From Acinetobacter qingfengensis (lineage in GTDB: Bacteria; Pseudomonadota; Gammaproteobacteria; Pseudomonadales; Moraxellaceae), in assembly GCF_008693185.1 (NCBI RefSeq), contig NZ_VXKN01000012.1, forward strand, positions 1 through 64,000: a stretch of 64,000 nt of DNA, given 5' to 3'. Each line of letters begins with the position of its first letter. Position 1 is the stretch's first letter. This document shows positions 40,021 through 49,197 of this stretch, piece by piece. The notes under the pieces were generated by a model, which saw only the letters and a list, made by a program, of their open reading frames with translations, did not search any database and was not told the DNA's origin. Made by a program: the position numbers and the translations under genes.

Positions 40021-40404
40021 ATGATGTTTGATTTTTTAAAATTACCGCCAATACATCATTTTTTAGGCGGTCATGATATTGAATGGGATGCAGGACAACG
40101 AACTCTGCAGATCAAATATCAGACCCAGCAAAGTTTCACCAATCCTCGTGGCAGTATTGAGGGCGGTATGATCTGCGCTATTCTGGATGATGTGATGGGT
40201 GTTTTAAGTGCCTTAAATCATACCGAACGACCAGCCACAACAATTAATTTACATACAGATTTTTTTAGACCATGTCAGGTCGGTATAGTGGCAACCAAAG
40301 CATGGTTTATCAAGGAAGGGCAAAAAGTGCTGAGTATGGAAAGCGAAGCATGGCAAGACAACAAGTTGATTGCCAAATGTAGTGCAGCATTTTTGGTTTT
40401 GTAA
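40021..40404 (+). CDS. Hotdog-fold acyl-CoA thioesterase (PaaI-like)
   Basis: A 127-residue PaaI/YdiI-type thioesterase: FTNPRGSIEGGMICAILDDVMGVLSA holds the conserved helix with the catalytic Asp, followed by TTINLHTDFFRPC. GGGAG precedes the ATG, and it lies 21 bp after the porin gene. In this setting it may hydrolyse stalled hydroxycinnamoyl-CoA or other CoA esters and so also modulate the HcaR inducer. That role is inference. It may be the counterpart of an hca gene of ADP1, but I am not sure of the letter. Confidence 0.82.
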   Translation: MMFDFLKLPPIHHFLGGHDIEWDAGQRTLQIKYQTQQSFTNPRGSIEGGMICAILDDVMGVLSALNHTERPATTINLHTDFFRPCQVGIVATKAWFIKEGQKVLSMESEAWQDNKLIAKCSAAFLVL

Positions 40405-40471
40405 TGATTCATGTCAGCTTTGCTTTGATTGAAAAACAAAGCACAATGACAACATAGAATAAGGATTTTTT

Positions 40472-41818
40472 ATGTTCACACATCCAATTCGAAGCGACAT
40501 TGATAATTTACCAATGTCCAGATTTCAATGGCTCATTATCACGATTTGCCTACTACTCTATATCGTTGATGGTTATGACTTTATGGTGATGGCGTATGTG
40601 GCGAGTGCTGTATCAGGTGAGCTTGGTCTAAATGGTACTCAGGTCGGGACTTTAATTAGTGCCGGTATTATCGGTATGACCGTAGGTTCACTGTGTATCG
40701 CACCTCTTGGTGATAAAATCGGACGCCGTAATCTTGTGCTGATCAGTACTTTAATTTGTGGTGTCAGTATGGTGGCGGCAACATTTGCGCAGACCTTTAA
40801 TGAACTTGCCATTGCGCGTTTTATTTCCGGTATTGGTATTGGCGGCATTCAAATTAGCTGTATGGTTTTAACTGCTGAATTTTCTGCCAAAAAAGTACGC
40901 GGGTTTAATCTTGCCCTACTTTCCGCTGGTTATGGTTTAGGAGCAACAATTGGCGGAATTTTGGCAGGTGTTTTTATTGAGCAGCATACTTGGCGGTATG
41001 CTTTCATGTTTGGTGGTGTTGCAACACTTGTTTTATTGCTGGTTGCTTATGTTTATATTCCAGAATCAATGGATTATTTATTGAATAAACAGCCTAAAAA
41101 AGCTTTGGCAAAAATCAATGCGGTGTTGGCAAAACTAAAACGTAAATCCATTACTAATTTGCCAGTAATTGCTGCCTCAGGACAGCAACAAGGTACAGTT
41201 AAACAATTATTTGCCTCACGTTATCTTGCACAGACTCTTTGCTTGTGGATAGCAATGTTTTTTCTACTTTATGGTTTTTACTTTGTCATGGGTTGGACAC
41301 CAAAAATCATGGCACAATCTGGTTTATCGCCACAAGCTGGTGTACAAATCGGCATGTGGGTGAGTATGGGCAGTATTTTAGGTTCGTTAACACTTGGATT
41401 ACTCACAACAAAATTTAAAATTTTCCATATTCAAGCGGTTTTCCTGTTTTGTGTGGCAATGACGATCTTTGTCTTTGTCAATATGACCAATCATCTGGAT
41501 TTATTGCCCGTGATTGCTGTCATTTTAGGTTTTTTTCTCAATGGTTGTATGGCAGGAATTTATACTATTTCAGCAGTGGTATATGAGTCTGATGTTCGCT
41601 CTACGGGTGTTGGTTTTGCCACAGGTTTAGGGCGTTTTGGCGGTATATCATCACCAATCATTGCAGGATATTTTCTTGATCAGGGTATTACACCATTAAG
41701 TTTGTATGGTTCTTATCTCTTTATTTTTGTTATTGCAGCAATTGCAATTATGGTGTTAACGCGATTGTATTATCGTAAAAACCATACACAAACATCAGGT
41801 GAGATTGTTAAGTCATGA
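40472..41818 (+). CDS. hcaK: MFS hydroxycinnamate transporter (HcaK-like)
   Basis: The 448-residue protein has 12 predicted helices with the aromatic acid:H+ symporter motifs DGYDFMVMAYVASAV (helix 1) and DKIGRRN (loop 2-3), like PcaK and VanK. It is last in the hca run, 67 bp after the thioesterase gene. Its similarity to the transporter at 28878-30209 extends over the whole sequence, suggesting duplication and specialisation within the island. Transport of hydroxycinnamates is inferred from position. Confidence 0.85.
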   Translation: MFTHPIRSDIDNLPMSRFQWLIITICLLLYIVDGYDFMVMAYVASAVSGELGLNGTQVGTLISAGIIGMTVGSLCIAPLGDKIGRRNLVLISTLICGVSMVAATFAQTFNELAIARFISGIGIGGIQISCMVLTAEFSAKKVRGFNLALLSAGYGLGATIGGILAGVFIEQHTWRYAFMFGGVATLVLLLVAYVYIPESMDYLLNKQPKKALAKINAVLAKLKRKSITNLPVIAASGQQQGTVKQLFASRYLAQTLCLWIAMFFLLYGFYFVMGWTPKIMAQSGLSPQAGVQIGMWVSMGSILGSLTLGLLTTKFKIFHIQAVFLFCVAMTIFVFVNMTNHLDLLPVIAVILGFFLNGCMAGIYTISAVVYESDVRSTGVGFATGLGRFGGISSPIIAGYFLDQGITPLSLYGSYLFIFVIAAIAIMVLTRLYYRKNHTQTSGEIVKS

Positions 41819-41822
41819 ACAA

Positions 41823-41864
41823 AAAACCATTTCACTTTCAGGGGGATGTCGAAATGGTTTGCTT
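41823..41864 (+). terminator. Hairpin after hcaK
   Basis: AAACCATTTC (41824-41833) and GAAATGGTTT (41851-41860) form a 10-bp perfect stem beginning a few bases after the stop codon. The loop is long and the T run poor, so it is a probable but weak terminator. Confidence 0.5.
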
Positions 41865-42037
41865 TAACAAAATACCAAAAGTTCAAATAAAATACATGGA
41901 AAGCCAAAATTCTTAGCTGAATGCAGCTCGTTGAAGCCAAGATTCAACTGAATACTCCGCATACAACAATCTATTCGATGACAGCAGAAACCAATGTGTG
42001 CATTTGATTTAAAAAATTAATTATTTTTCAAATTGGT

Positions 42038-42829
42038 TTATTGAATCAGATTTTTTAATTTCTGAAAATCAAGAATATAAATTTGATGGTATCTGACTTT
42101 AACAATACCTTCCTGAGTTAAAATAGCCAATTCTCTATTAATATTTTTCCTTGATGTATTGAGTAATTCTGCCAGATTTTCCTGACTCAGTTTAATTCTA
42201 ATTTTAATGTTTGATTCAAATTGTATGGAAAAATACTCAATTAAATAAAGTAATTGTCTGGCAAGTTGTATCTGTAAAGGTTGAGTTGTCTGATAATAGC
42301 AATCATGATATTGATGATGTGAACGATTGCAGATTAACTCAAAAACAGCGTAAAGTACTTTCGGATTGCATTGAAGAATATTTACAAATATATCGCCCGG
42401 AATAATGGCAACAGTAGTTGGTTCGTGACTGATGTGGTCATGTCCAAAGCATTGATGGGTAATAATAGGCACAATATTGGTCAAGATACCGGCAGGTAAA
42501 AATTTATAAATATAGTGTTTACCTTCCGGTGAAGTCCATGCAGTTCTAATAATGCCATTGAGAATAAAGGTGACTTCATTACAAGTCTGGTCAGCAGTAT
42601 AAATATAATGTTCAGCTGGATAATGTTGTATTTTTAGATTATGGCAAATATTTTGTTTTTGTTCTTCTGTACATAATTGAAAAAATTTATATTCAGCTAG
42701 TTGTTCAATCGCAAGTTGATAATAATTATTTGTTATTTTATTTACAGGATGGTTTGACATTCTACGCTCAATGATTTTATTGGTACCGCCACCGATGTCC
42801 AATAAAGGCAGATCATTAAAACTATTCAT
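42038..42829 (-). CDS. Crp/Fnr-family transcriptional regulator
   Basis: The 263-residue protein has an N-terminal cyclic-nucleotide-binding-like barrel (NLKIQHYPAEHYIYTADQTCNEVTFILNGIIRT, about 67-99) and a C-terminal Crp-type HTH (LSQENLAELLNTSRKNINRELAILTQEGIVKVRYHQIYI). It lacks the cysteine cluster of Fnr and the R/S pair expected for cAMP binding is not evident, so the ligand is unknown. AAGG lies upstream of ATG 42829, supporting the roughly 45-residue N-terminal extension. It is divergent from the sulfate-ester genes and may regulate them. Confidence 0.8.
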   Translation of the reverse strand: MNSFNDLPLLDIGGGTNKIIERRMSNHPVNKITNNYYQLAIEQLAEYKFFQLCTEEQKQNICHNLKIQHYPAEHYIYTADQTCNEVTFILNGIIRTAWTSPEGKHYIYKFLPAGILTNIVPIITHQCFGHDHISHEPTTVAIIPGDIFVNILQCNPKVLYAVFELICNRSHHQYHDCYYQTTQPLQIQLARQLLYLIEYFSIQFESNIKIRIKLSQENLAELLNTSRKNINRELAILTQEGIVKVRYHQIYILDFQKLKNLIQ

Positions 42830-43204
42830 ACTTGGCTACCTTACGCATTCTTTGATGGGTGATGATTTCAAACCATAAGTTGGCTGGGTAATGCATATTT
42901 CTACAATAAAATTATAACTGTATGATTTTACTTTAAAATTTATAAAGATGCCTTAGCTTATATAAAAATGAAAATAATTTTTTATTGCAGATGACTTCTT
43001 GAATTTTATGCCTTGAGTGGATGAAATTTATATATTTTTTATCACTATATAAATCACTAAATGCTAAAACATCTGGGGCAAAAGCTACAGATTAGGCATT
43101 TAGCTATCGTTTAAATTGTACTTCATATATTGGTATTTAGGGATTTGATTCATGATTGATAAACATGTTTTCAAGTCAATGCAAAATATTTATGGGGGAA
43201 GTTG
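42830..43204. other. Divergent promoter region of the Crp/Fnr and sulfate-ester genes
   Basis: About 375 bp of AT-rich DNA without an ORF. It contains inverted AAATGC/GCATTT segments near 43060 and 43098 and a GGGGGAAG ribosome binding site at its right end. I could not identify a clear Crp-type TGTGA-N6-TCACA site. Confidence 0.45.
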
Positions 43205-44275
43205 ATGAACAATATAATCCGATTTTATCAGTATTTCTTAATATTATGTTTACTCATGACTTCACAGACTATTTTAGCGCAATCACCGACAGTCATTCGG
43301 ATTGCTTCGCCTGATGTTAGTGCTGGAAATAAACATGCTGGTGGTGGAGTAGTAGACGTTTTATATGTTAACCAGTGGCTGGAAAAAGAATTTGCCAAAA
43401 AAAATATTAAAATACAATGGCTATTTTTCAAAGGTGCCGGACCAGCAATTAATGAAGCTCTGGCCAATAAACAAGTTGATTTTGCTTTTTTAGGTGATTT
43501 TCCCTTGATCATTGGTAAGGCCGGTGGATTAGATACTCAATTGTTGTTGGCTGTAGGGCGTGGCAGTCCAAGTTATCTCGCCGTACGTTCTGATGTCAAT
43601 ATAAAAAAACTATCCGATCTTAAAGGCAAAAAAGTTGGTTTACTGCGTGGAACAGCAGATGAACTGGGTTTTATCACAGCATTAAACAGTCAAGGCATTA
43701 ATTCTCGAGAAGTACGTATTATTAATCTAGATTTTAATGCAGTTAATGCAGCTTTAGTTGCCAAAAAAATTGATGCTTCGTGGGGGCCAGCAAGGTTTTT
43801 TGCTTTACGTGATAAAGGGGTCGTGAAGTTACCGGTAAATAGTAACCAGCTTAATGGTGCAGGTTCAATGCAAGGTGGATTGATCGGGCGCCGGGAATTT
43901 ATTCAGATTCATCCATTAGAAACTCAGCAAATTGTGAATCAGGTTGTAAAAGGTTTGTACTGGTTATCCCAAGAGCAAAATAGAGTACCTCAAATTGCCC
44001 TGTTTTTTACTCAGGCAGCTTATCCTGCATCAGTTTATGCACAGGCATTACAGGCAACAAACTTAAAATTTGCGTATTCCCCATTACTGGATCCATATTA
44101 TTTAAATCAATTACAGAACAAAATTAATCTTGCAAAAAATCAGGGCTTAATTAGAAAAAATATTGATGTGAAATCGTGGATAAATCCTTCATTCACAAAT
44201 CAGGCTTTAAATTATTTGCAAATTAAAAACTATTGGCAAGCCACAGCGCAATATCAATCTCGCGAACGTAAATGA
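43205..44275 (+). CDS. Periplasmic binding protein for sulfonates / sulfate esters (SsuA/AtsR-like)
   Basis: The 356-residue protein has a signal peptide (IIRFYQYFLILCLLMTSQTILAQS) followed by an NMT1/SsuA-type binding fold: FKGAGPAINEALANKQVDFAFLGDFPLIIGKAGGL, LSDLKGKKVGLLRGTADELGF and the late LYWLSQEQNRVPQIALFF. Proteins of this kind deliver alkanesulfonates or sulfate esters to an ABC permease. No permease or ATPase gene is next to it, which is unusual. A TonB receptor and a sulfatase follow, suggesting sulfate-ester scavenging. Confidence 0.82.
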   Translation: MNNIIRFYQYFLILCLLMTSQTILAQSPTVIRIASPDVSAGNKHAGGGVVDVLYVNQWLEKEFAKKNIKIQWLFFKGAGPAINEALANKQVDFAFLGDFPLIIGKAGGLDTQLLLAVGRGSPSYLAVRSDVNIKKLSDLKGKKVGLLRGTADELGFITALNSQGINSREVRIINLDFNAVNAALVAKKIDASWGPARFFALRDKGVVKLPVNSNQLNGAGSMQGGLIGRREFIQIHPLETQQIVNQVVKGLYWLSQEQNRVPQIALFFTQAAYPASVYAQALQATNLKFAYSPLLDPYYLNQLQNKINLAKNQGLIRKNIDVKSWINPSFTNQALNYLQIKNYWQATAQYQSRERK

Positions 44276-44327
44276 TATTAGCCCATTATTTTATATAAAA
44301 CTTATTTATGAACATTAAGGAAATCTA

Positions 44328-46622
44328 ATGATATTATCTCAAGCTATTGCTCAACTAAAATTTACCAAGCAATCTCTTCGGTTTGGATTAAAGTATAGTT
44401 TATTAAGCAGCAGTATTTTATTTTGTTTACAACATGGCCATGCACAGCAGCAATCTGCGATAGAAACAGAAAATGTGGTAAATCAGAAAGATGTTGTACA
44501 ACTGGAAACCGTTGTAGTGACAGCCACCAGACGAGAACAATCTTTACAGAAAGTGCCAGTTGCAGTCTCTATTTTGGGTGGTCGGGATCTGGATGAAAAA
44601 CAGCAAAATTCACTGGAAGCCATTGTTAAAGAAGTTCCTTCAGTTAATTTTAATGCGACCTCAACCAATAAGGATTCATCATTATTTATCCGTGGTATTG
44701 GTACAATTTCAACATCACCAGGTGTAGAGCCTTCAGTATCTACAGTGATAGATGGTGTAGTGTTGAGCCGACCCGGACAGGCTACATTGGATTTATTGGA
44801 TATCGACCGTATTGAAGTTTTGCGTGGCCCACAGGGAACATTATTTGGAAAGAATTCAACTGCGGGTGTCGTGAGTATTGTTACCAAAAATCCAACAGAA
44901 CATCCTTCGGGTTATGTGGATGCTTATCTGACGGATGATCATGAACAACGTATCAAATTGGGGGCATCAGGGGCATTGATTCCCGGTATATTAAAAGCCA
45001 ATGTCAATGCATTACTTAGTCATTATGAGGGGAATGTGTATAACTATTATAGTGGTAAGAATGTCAATGGTTATACAACTCAGGGCGTTCGCAGTAAATT
45101 TGAATATAATCCAAGTGATAATCTCACTTTGGGTTTATCTCTGGATTATGTGCACAAAGAAAGTAACGCACCATTAGGTGTTTTGGTGAGTAGCGATAAC
45201 ACTGATTATATACAGACAATTGCTCCGGTGGTTGCCAGTCAACAGAATCGTACGGTAAATAGCCGTGAGGAAACAGTTAATGATACTAATCAGGGCATTT
45301 CTCTTAGTGCAGACTGGTTTTTGGATCAGCACCAAATTTCCTCGATTACAGCTTTAAGACAATGGAAAAATGTACAATCTCCCAACTATAACTATTTGCC
45401 GCAGGCAACCACACAATTTGCATTACTTTACGATCGTGGAGAAGTAGATTCCAGACAGTTTTCACAAGAATTACGAATCGCCAGCTTAGGAGATGGTTTT
45501 GTCAATTATGTTGCAGGGCTATATTTTAGTAAAAATAATAATGATGAAAAAACCCAGCGTTATGCACACTGGTATGATACTGGTACGCAAGCCTATGCTG
45601 ATGATTACGCCTTGGCATTATTTGGTACAAAAAGTACAAATTATGCAGTATTTGGTGAAGGCACCTGGAATTTGAGTGATAGATTGCGCTTGATTACAGG
45701 ACTACGGATCACTCGGGATGAGCTTTCTTATTATCACCAACGGAATTCAACAATACCGGCAGCACTGGTTTCCCGTAATTCTATTCGTAGTTCAGTTGCC
45801 AATTCTGGTTCTACCTCAGAAACCGGAGTATCTGGGCGTACTGGTGTACAATTTGATATTTCATCGAATATAAATACTTACTTTACTTATTCACGTGGCT
45901 ATAAAGGGCCAGCGTACAATGTTTATTTTAATATGCGTAATATTGATACGCCAGTTATTGACCCTGAAACCTCTAATTCTTACGAATTAGGTCTTAAATC
46001 ACAGTGGTTGAACAATAAATTACGATTAAATTTAGCGGCTTTCTATACCGAATATGAGAATTATCAAGCCAATTTTCGTGTCGTTGACAGTGGTGGTGGG
46101 ATTAGTACCCGTTTAATTAATGCCGGAGAAGTCTCAACCAAAGGTATTGAATTAGACGGTACATATCAAATTAATCCGAATTTGCGATTAAATCTGGCGG
46201 TGGCAAATATTCGAGCCCGTATTGATCATTTTCAATGTCCGCCAGCAGATTCAGCTTGCCCGAATGTCAATGGAAAACCTCTGCCGAATTCACCTGACTG
46301 GAAGTTGAATGCACAAGTTAGTCGGTATATTCCGATTGCCAATAATCGACGCATTGAGTTGTCGTCACAATATTCATGGCAAAGCAAAACACAATTTGAT
46401 ATTGGTCAGAATGAACAAACCATACAACCTCCCTATGGTATATGGAATGCCAGTATTGGTTTGAATGATACAGCATCAGATTGGAAAATAGCTTTACTGA
46501 TCCGTAATGTTTTGAATAAATCCTATAATGCAAGATTAGCAACAGCTTCCTATGGTCTATTTCGTAATGTACCAAGAGATGACGAACGTTATTTTGGACT
46601 GTCTTTTAGAAAAGATTTTTAG
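44328..46622 (+). CDS. TonB-dependent outer-membrane receptor
   Basis: The 764-residue protein has a long N-terminal signal region (to about HAQQQ, residue 42), a TonB box-like segment LETVVVTATRREQ, a plug domain (VPVAVSILGGRDLD..., RGPQGTLFGKNSTAGVVSIVTKNPTE) and a 22-strand-type barrel ending in YFGLSFRKDF with terminal Phe. It belongs to the group often annotated as FyuA/pesticin-type or sulfate-ester receptors rather than siderophore-specific ones. It lies between the binding protein and the sulfatase, so the cargo is probably an organosulfate; that is inference. Confidence 0.88.
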   Translation: MILSQAIAQLKFTKQSLRFGLKYSLLSSSILFCLQHGHAQQQSAIETENVVNQKDVVQLETVVVTATRREQSLQKVPVAVSILGGRDLDEKQQNSLEAIVKEVPSVNFNATSTNKDSSLFIRGIGTISTSPGVEPSVSTVIDGVVLSRPGQATLDLLDIDRIEVLRGPQGTLFGKNSTAGVVSIVTKNPTEHPSGYVDAYLTDDHEQRIKLGASGALIPGILKANVNALLSHYEGNVYNYYSGKNVNGYTTQGVRSKFEYNPSDNLTLGLSLDYVHKESNAPLGVLVSSDNTDYIQTIAPVVASQQNRTVNSREETVNDTNQGISLSADWFLDQHQISSITALRQWKNVQSPNYNYLPQATTQFALLYDRGEVDSRQFSQELRIASLGDGFVNYVAGLYFSKNNNDEKTQRYAHWYDTGTQAYADDYALALFGTKSTNYAVFGEGTWNLSDRLRLITGLRITRDELSYYHQRNSTIPAALVSRNSIRSSVANSGSTSETGVSGRTGVQFDISSNINTYFTYSRGYKGPAYNVYFNMRNIDTPVIDPETSNSYELGLKSQWLNNKLRLNLAAFYTEYENYQANFRVVDSGGGISTRLINAGEVSTKGIELDGTYQINPNLRLNLAVANIRARIDHFQCPPADSACPNVNGKPLPNSPDWKLNAQVSRYIPIANNRRIELSSQYSWQSKTQFDIGQNEQTIQPPYGIWNASIGLNDTASDWKIALLIRNVLNKSYNARLATASYGLFRNVPRDDERYFGLSFRKDF

Positions 46623-46703
46623 TATTTAAATTTTAATCAAAGAAACACCATGATTCATGTGAGTCATGGAACAAAGAACATTTATTTGAATGATGGAAAA
46701 TTC

Positions 46704-48167
46704 ATGAAACCTAATTTTGTCATTATTGTTGCTGATCAATTGCGAGTAGATGCACTGTCCGTTTTTGGAAATCCTCTGGTGAAAACACCACATATTGATG
46801 CCTTGGCAAAGCAAGGAATTGCATTCTCAGAAGCATTTACCCAGCATAGCGTTTGTTCACCTTCGAGAGTATCTTTTATTACCGGACATTATCCGCATGT
46901 TCATGGTAATCGGACACTGGTGAATTTAATTAAACCCGATCAGGCGAATTTTCTAAAAGATTTTAAAGAACATGGTTATGATGTCGTACATATTGGAGAG
47001 AGAGGGCATACTTTTGAACCCCAAGCAACCGAACAATCTGTCACATATCATGGTTTTTCTGATCCAGCATTAGGTGATTTAAGAAGTTTTTTCAAAGGGA
47101 CAATATTCAAGACAGATCCTGATGAAGTGCAACAGGCCATCAAAAAACATCCCTTATCCAGAGCTTTTTATCATGGACGGAAAGATAATACAGACCTAAC
47201 GTTCGATGCTGCTTGTGTGGAAACTGTGCAACATTGGCTAAGTAAACCCAAAGATAAACCTTGGGTTTTGTATGTGCCATTATTTGATCCACATCCGCCT
47301 TTTGATGTAGAAGAACCTTGGTTTTCCATGTATGACCGGAATAAAATCGAATCTCCACGACAAGGTCAGGGGTATCAGCCAAAATATTTAGAGGCATTAC
47401 GCCAAACCCATGGTTGGGATCAATATAGTGATGCAGACTGGAAAGAAATCAAGGCTGTATACTATGGAATGGTATCTCGCTTTGATGACCATGTTGGAAA
47501 AATCAGACAAGGGATTCTTGATCATCAACTAGATGAAAATACTTACTTTGTATTGTTTTCTGATCATGGTGAATATTTAGGTGATTATGGTGTAGTAGAA
47601 AAATGGCCAAGTGGTGTACATGAGTGTTTGACTCGCACACCGTTAATTATTTCTGGTAAAAATATTCAGCAGGGTAAAATTTCTGATGCATTAATTGAAT
47701 TGATTGATGTATTCCCTACGTTGCTGGATCTGGCTGGTATTCAAAGCCAGCACCGCCATTATGGTAAAAGTTTTAAAGCATTATTATCTTCACCACAACT
47801 CGAACATCGACAGGCGGTATTTAGTGAAGGTGGCTTTAATGCCAATGAAAAAGATATACTTGAAGACCCTCCGTTTCCTTATGATTTAAAAGGTAAAGTA
47901 CAACATATAAATCCAGAATTGGTTGGTAAAGTGGAATGTATTCGCACCCGTGAATGGACTTATGTCTGGCGTCTGTATGAACAGCATGAATTATATGATC
48001 GTCAGCAAGATCCCTACGAAACCATTAACCTAATTGATCAACAGCAATACAAACCGATCATTGAGAAATTACAACGGGAGTTATTGCATTGGTTAATTTA
48101 TACAGCAGATGAGGTCTCTCCTTTACCTAAAAAATCTTCTATTCAGGTGAATCTGGAACGGCCCTGA
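46704..48167 (+). CDS. Cys-type sulfatase (choline-sulfatase/arylsulfatase group)
   Basis: Hydrolyses a sulfate ester. The 487-residue protein begins MKPNFVIIVADQLRVDALSVFG and has the formylglycine signature CSPSR in HSVCSPSRVSFITGHYP, so the Cys needs conversion by a formylglycine-generating enzyme that is not in this window. Other metal-site motifs are FDPHPPF, SDHGEYLGDYG and the Lys of VVEKWP. No signal peptide is visible, so it is likely cytoplasmic. ATG 46704 is preferred over an in-frame ATG 54 bp upstream. It is the last gene of the locus. Confidence 0.86.
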   Translation: MKPNFVIIVADQLRVDALSVFGNPLVKTPHIDALAKQGIAFSEAFTQHSVCSPSRVSFITGHYPHVHGNRTLVNLIKPDQANFLKDFKEHGYDVVHIGERGHTFEPQATEQSVTYHGFSDPALGDLRSFFKGTIFKTDPDEVQQAIKKHPLSRAFYHGRKDNTDLTFDAACVETVQHWLSKPKDKPWVLYVPLFDPHPPFDVEEPWFSMYDRNKIESPRQGQGYQPKYLEALRQTHGWDQYSDADWKEIKAVYYGMVSRFDDHVGKIRQGILDHQLDENTYFVLFSDHGEYLGDYGVVEKWPSGVHECLTRTPLIISGKNIQQGKISDALIELIDVFPTLLDLAGIQSQHRHYGKSFKALLSSPQLEHRQAVFSEGGFNANEKDILEDPPFPYDLKGKVQHINPELVGKVECIRTREWTYVWRLYEQHELYDRQQDPYETINLIDQQQYKPIIEKLQRELLHWLIYTADEVSPLPKKSSIQVNLERP

Positions 48168-48206
48168 TCGTATGTATCATGGTTTTAATTAATCAATTTA
48201 TTTAAA

Positions 48207-48249
48207 GGGACTGTACTAGATTAGCACATTGCTAATCTAGTACAGTCCC
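48207..48249. repeat. 20-bp perfect inverted repeat with 3-base loop
   Basis: Arms 48207-48226 (beginning GGGACTGTACTAG) and 48230-48249 (ending CTAGTACAGTCCC) are exact complements around CAT. It lies 40 bp after the sulfatase stop. No T run follows on the plus strand, so it is not a standard terminator. It may be a transcription stop, a small palindromic repeat, or paired ends left by an excised element. Confidence 0.85.
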
Positions 48250-48354
48250 AAAAATTTTATTATATAAAGTATAAGTTGATGAAATTACGCCATACAGGAT
48301 AGATATTCCAAATGTTTATTTAGTGGATATTTTACACTTTATAGAAGGCATAAT

Positions 48355-48560
48355 TTGTGGATGAATATTTACCCACAGTCTAAAAACCAAGATTAAAATT
48401 TAAAAAAAGTTATCCTTAGGTTTTTCACAAGTTTATCCACATGCTAAGTTTTTAAAATTTAAATTCAAAATTATTTGGTCAAACTTAAGTTATCCACATG
48501 ACTTTGAATTTAAAACTATCACGCTTCATTTTTATTTTTGAATTTAAAAATATACGGATA
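48355..48560. other. Second cluster of DnaA boxes with oriC-like AATTTAAA tracts
   Basis: Two perfect DnaA boxes TTATCCACA lie at 48433-48441 and 48490-48498, with an 8/9 match TGTGGATGA at 48356-48364 and a weaker TTATCCTTA near 48410. Between and after them stand AATTTAAATTC, GAATTTAAA and TTGAATTTAAA tracts, the same word that fills oriC. There is no gene here; purE starts at 48664. A role as DnaA reservoir, regulator of purE, or auxiliary origin element is possible. Confidence 0.75.
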
Positions 48561-48663
48561 GATGGAGGTGACTTTGGTTTAAAAATAAAACACGCTATAA
48601 TTCCATTCTCTCTTGTTAACCTAGCTCTAGGTCATCTTTTTATTCTTACCACTTAGCGGAAAT

Positions 48664-49185
48664 ATGCCAATGAATGCGGTCAATACAGCCGATGCTCAAC
48701 CTTTAGTTGGAATTATTATGGGATCTCAATCGGACTGGGAAACGCTTGAACATACAGCCAATATGCTAAAACAACTGGGTGTACCATTTGAAGCAGAAGT
48801 TGTGTCTGCTCACCGTACGCCCGACCGTTTATTTGAATATGCAGAAACTGCACGACAACGTGGTATTCAGGTGATTATTGCTGGGGCAGGAGGCGCTGCA
48901 CACTTACCTGGAATGTGTGCTGCAAAAACCGATTTACCTGTACTTGGTGTGCCAGTGAAATCATCGATTTTAAATGGTGTTGATTCATTGTTGTCTATTG
49001 TACAAATGCCAGCGGGAATTGCAGTTGGTACATTGGCGATCGGTCCTGCTGGTGCAACTAATGCTGCCATCATGGCTGCACAGATTGTTGGTCTAAGTCG
49101 TTCTGATATTGCCCACAATGTTGCAGAATTTCGTTTGGCTCAAACTGCCAAAGTTGCAAATAATAATATTCCCGGACAGGCTTAA
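48664..49185 (+). CDS. purE: N5-carboxyaminoimidazole ribonucleotide mutase
   Basis: Rearranges N5-CAIR to CAIR in purine synthesis. The 173-residue protein has the class I PurE motif [34 protein letters not shown] and [27 protein letters not shown] second ATG two codons in is possible. It is 12 bp before purK, its functional partner. The DnaA-box cluster lies within 310 bp upstream of its start. Confidence 0.97.
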   Translation: MPMNAVNTADAQPLVGIIMGSQSDWETLEHTANMLKQLGVPFEAEVVSAHRTPDRLFEYAETARQRGIQVIIAGAGGAAHLPGMCAAKTDLPVLGVPVKSSILNGVDSLLSIVQMPAGIAVGTLAIGPAGATNAAIMAAQIVGLSRSDIAHNVAEFRLAQTAKVANNNIPGQA

Positions 49186-49197
49186 GGAATTGTTGTG

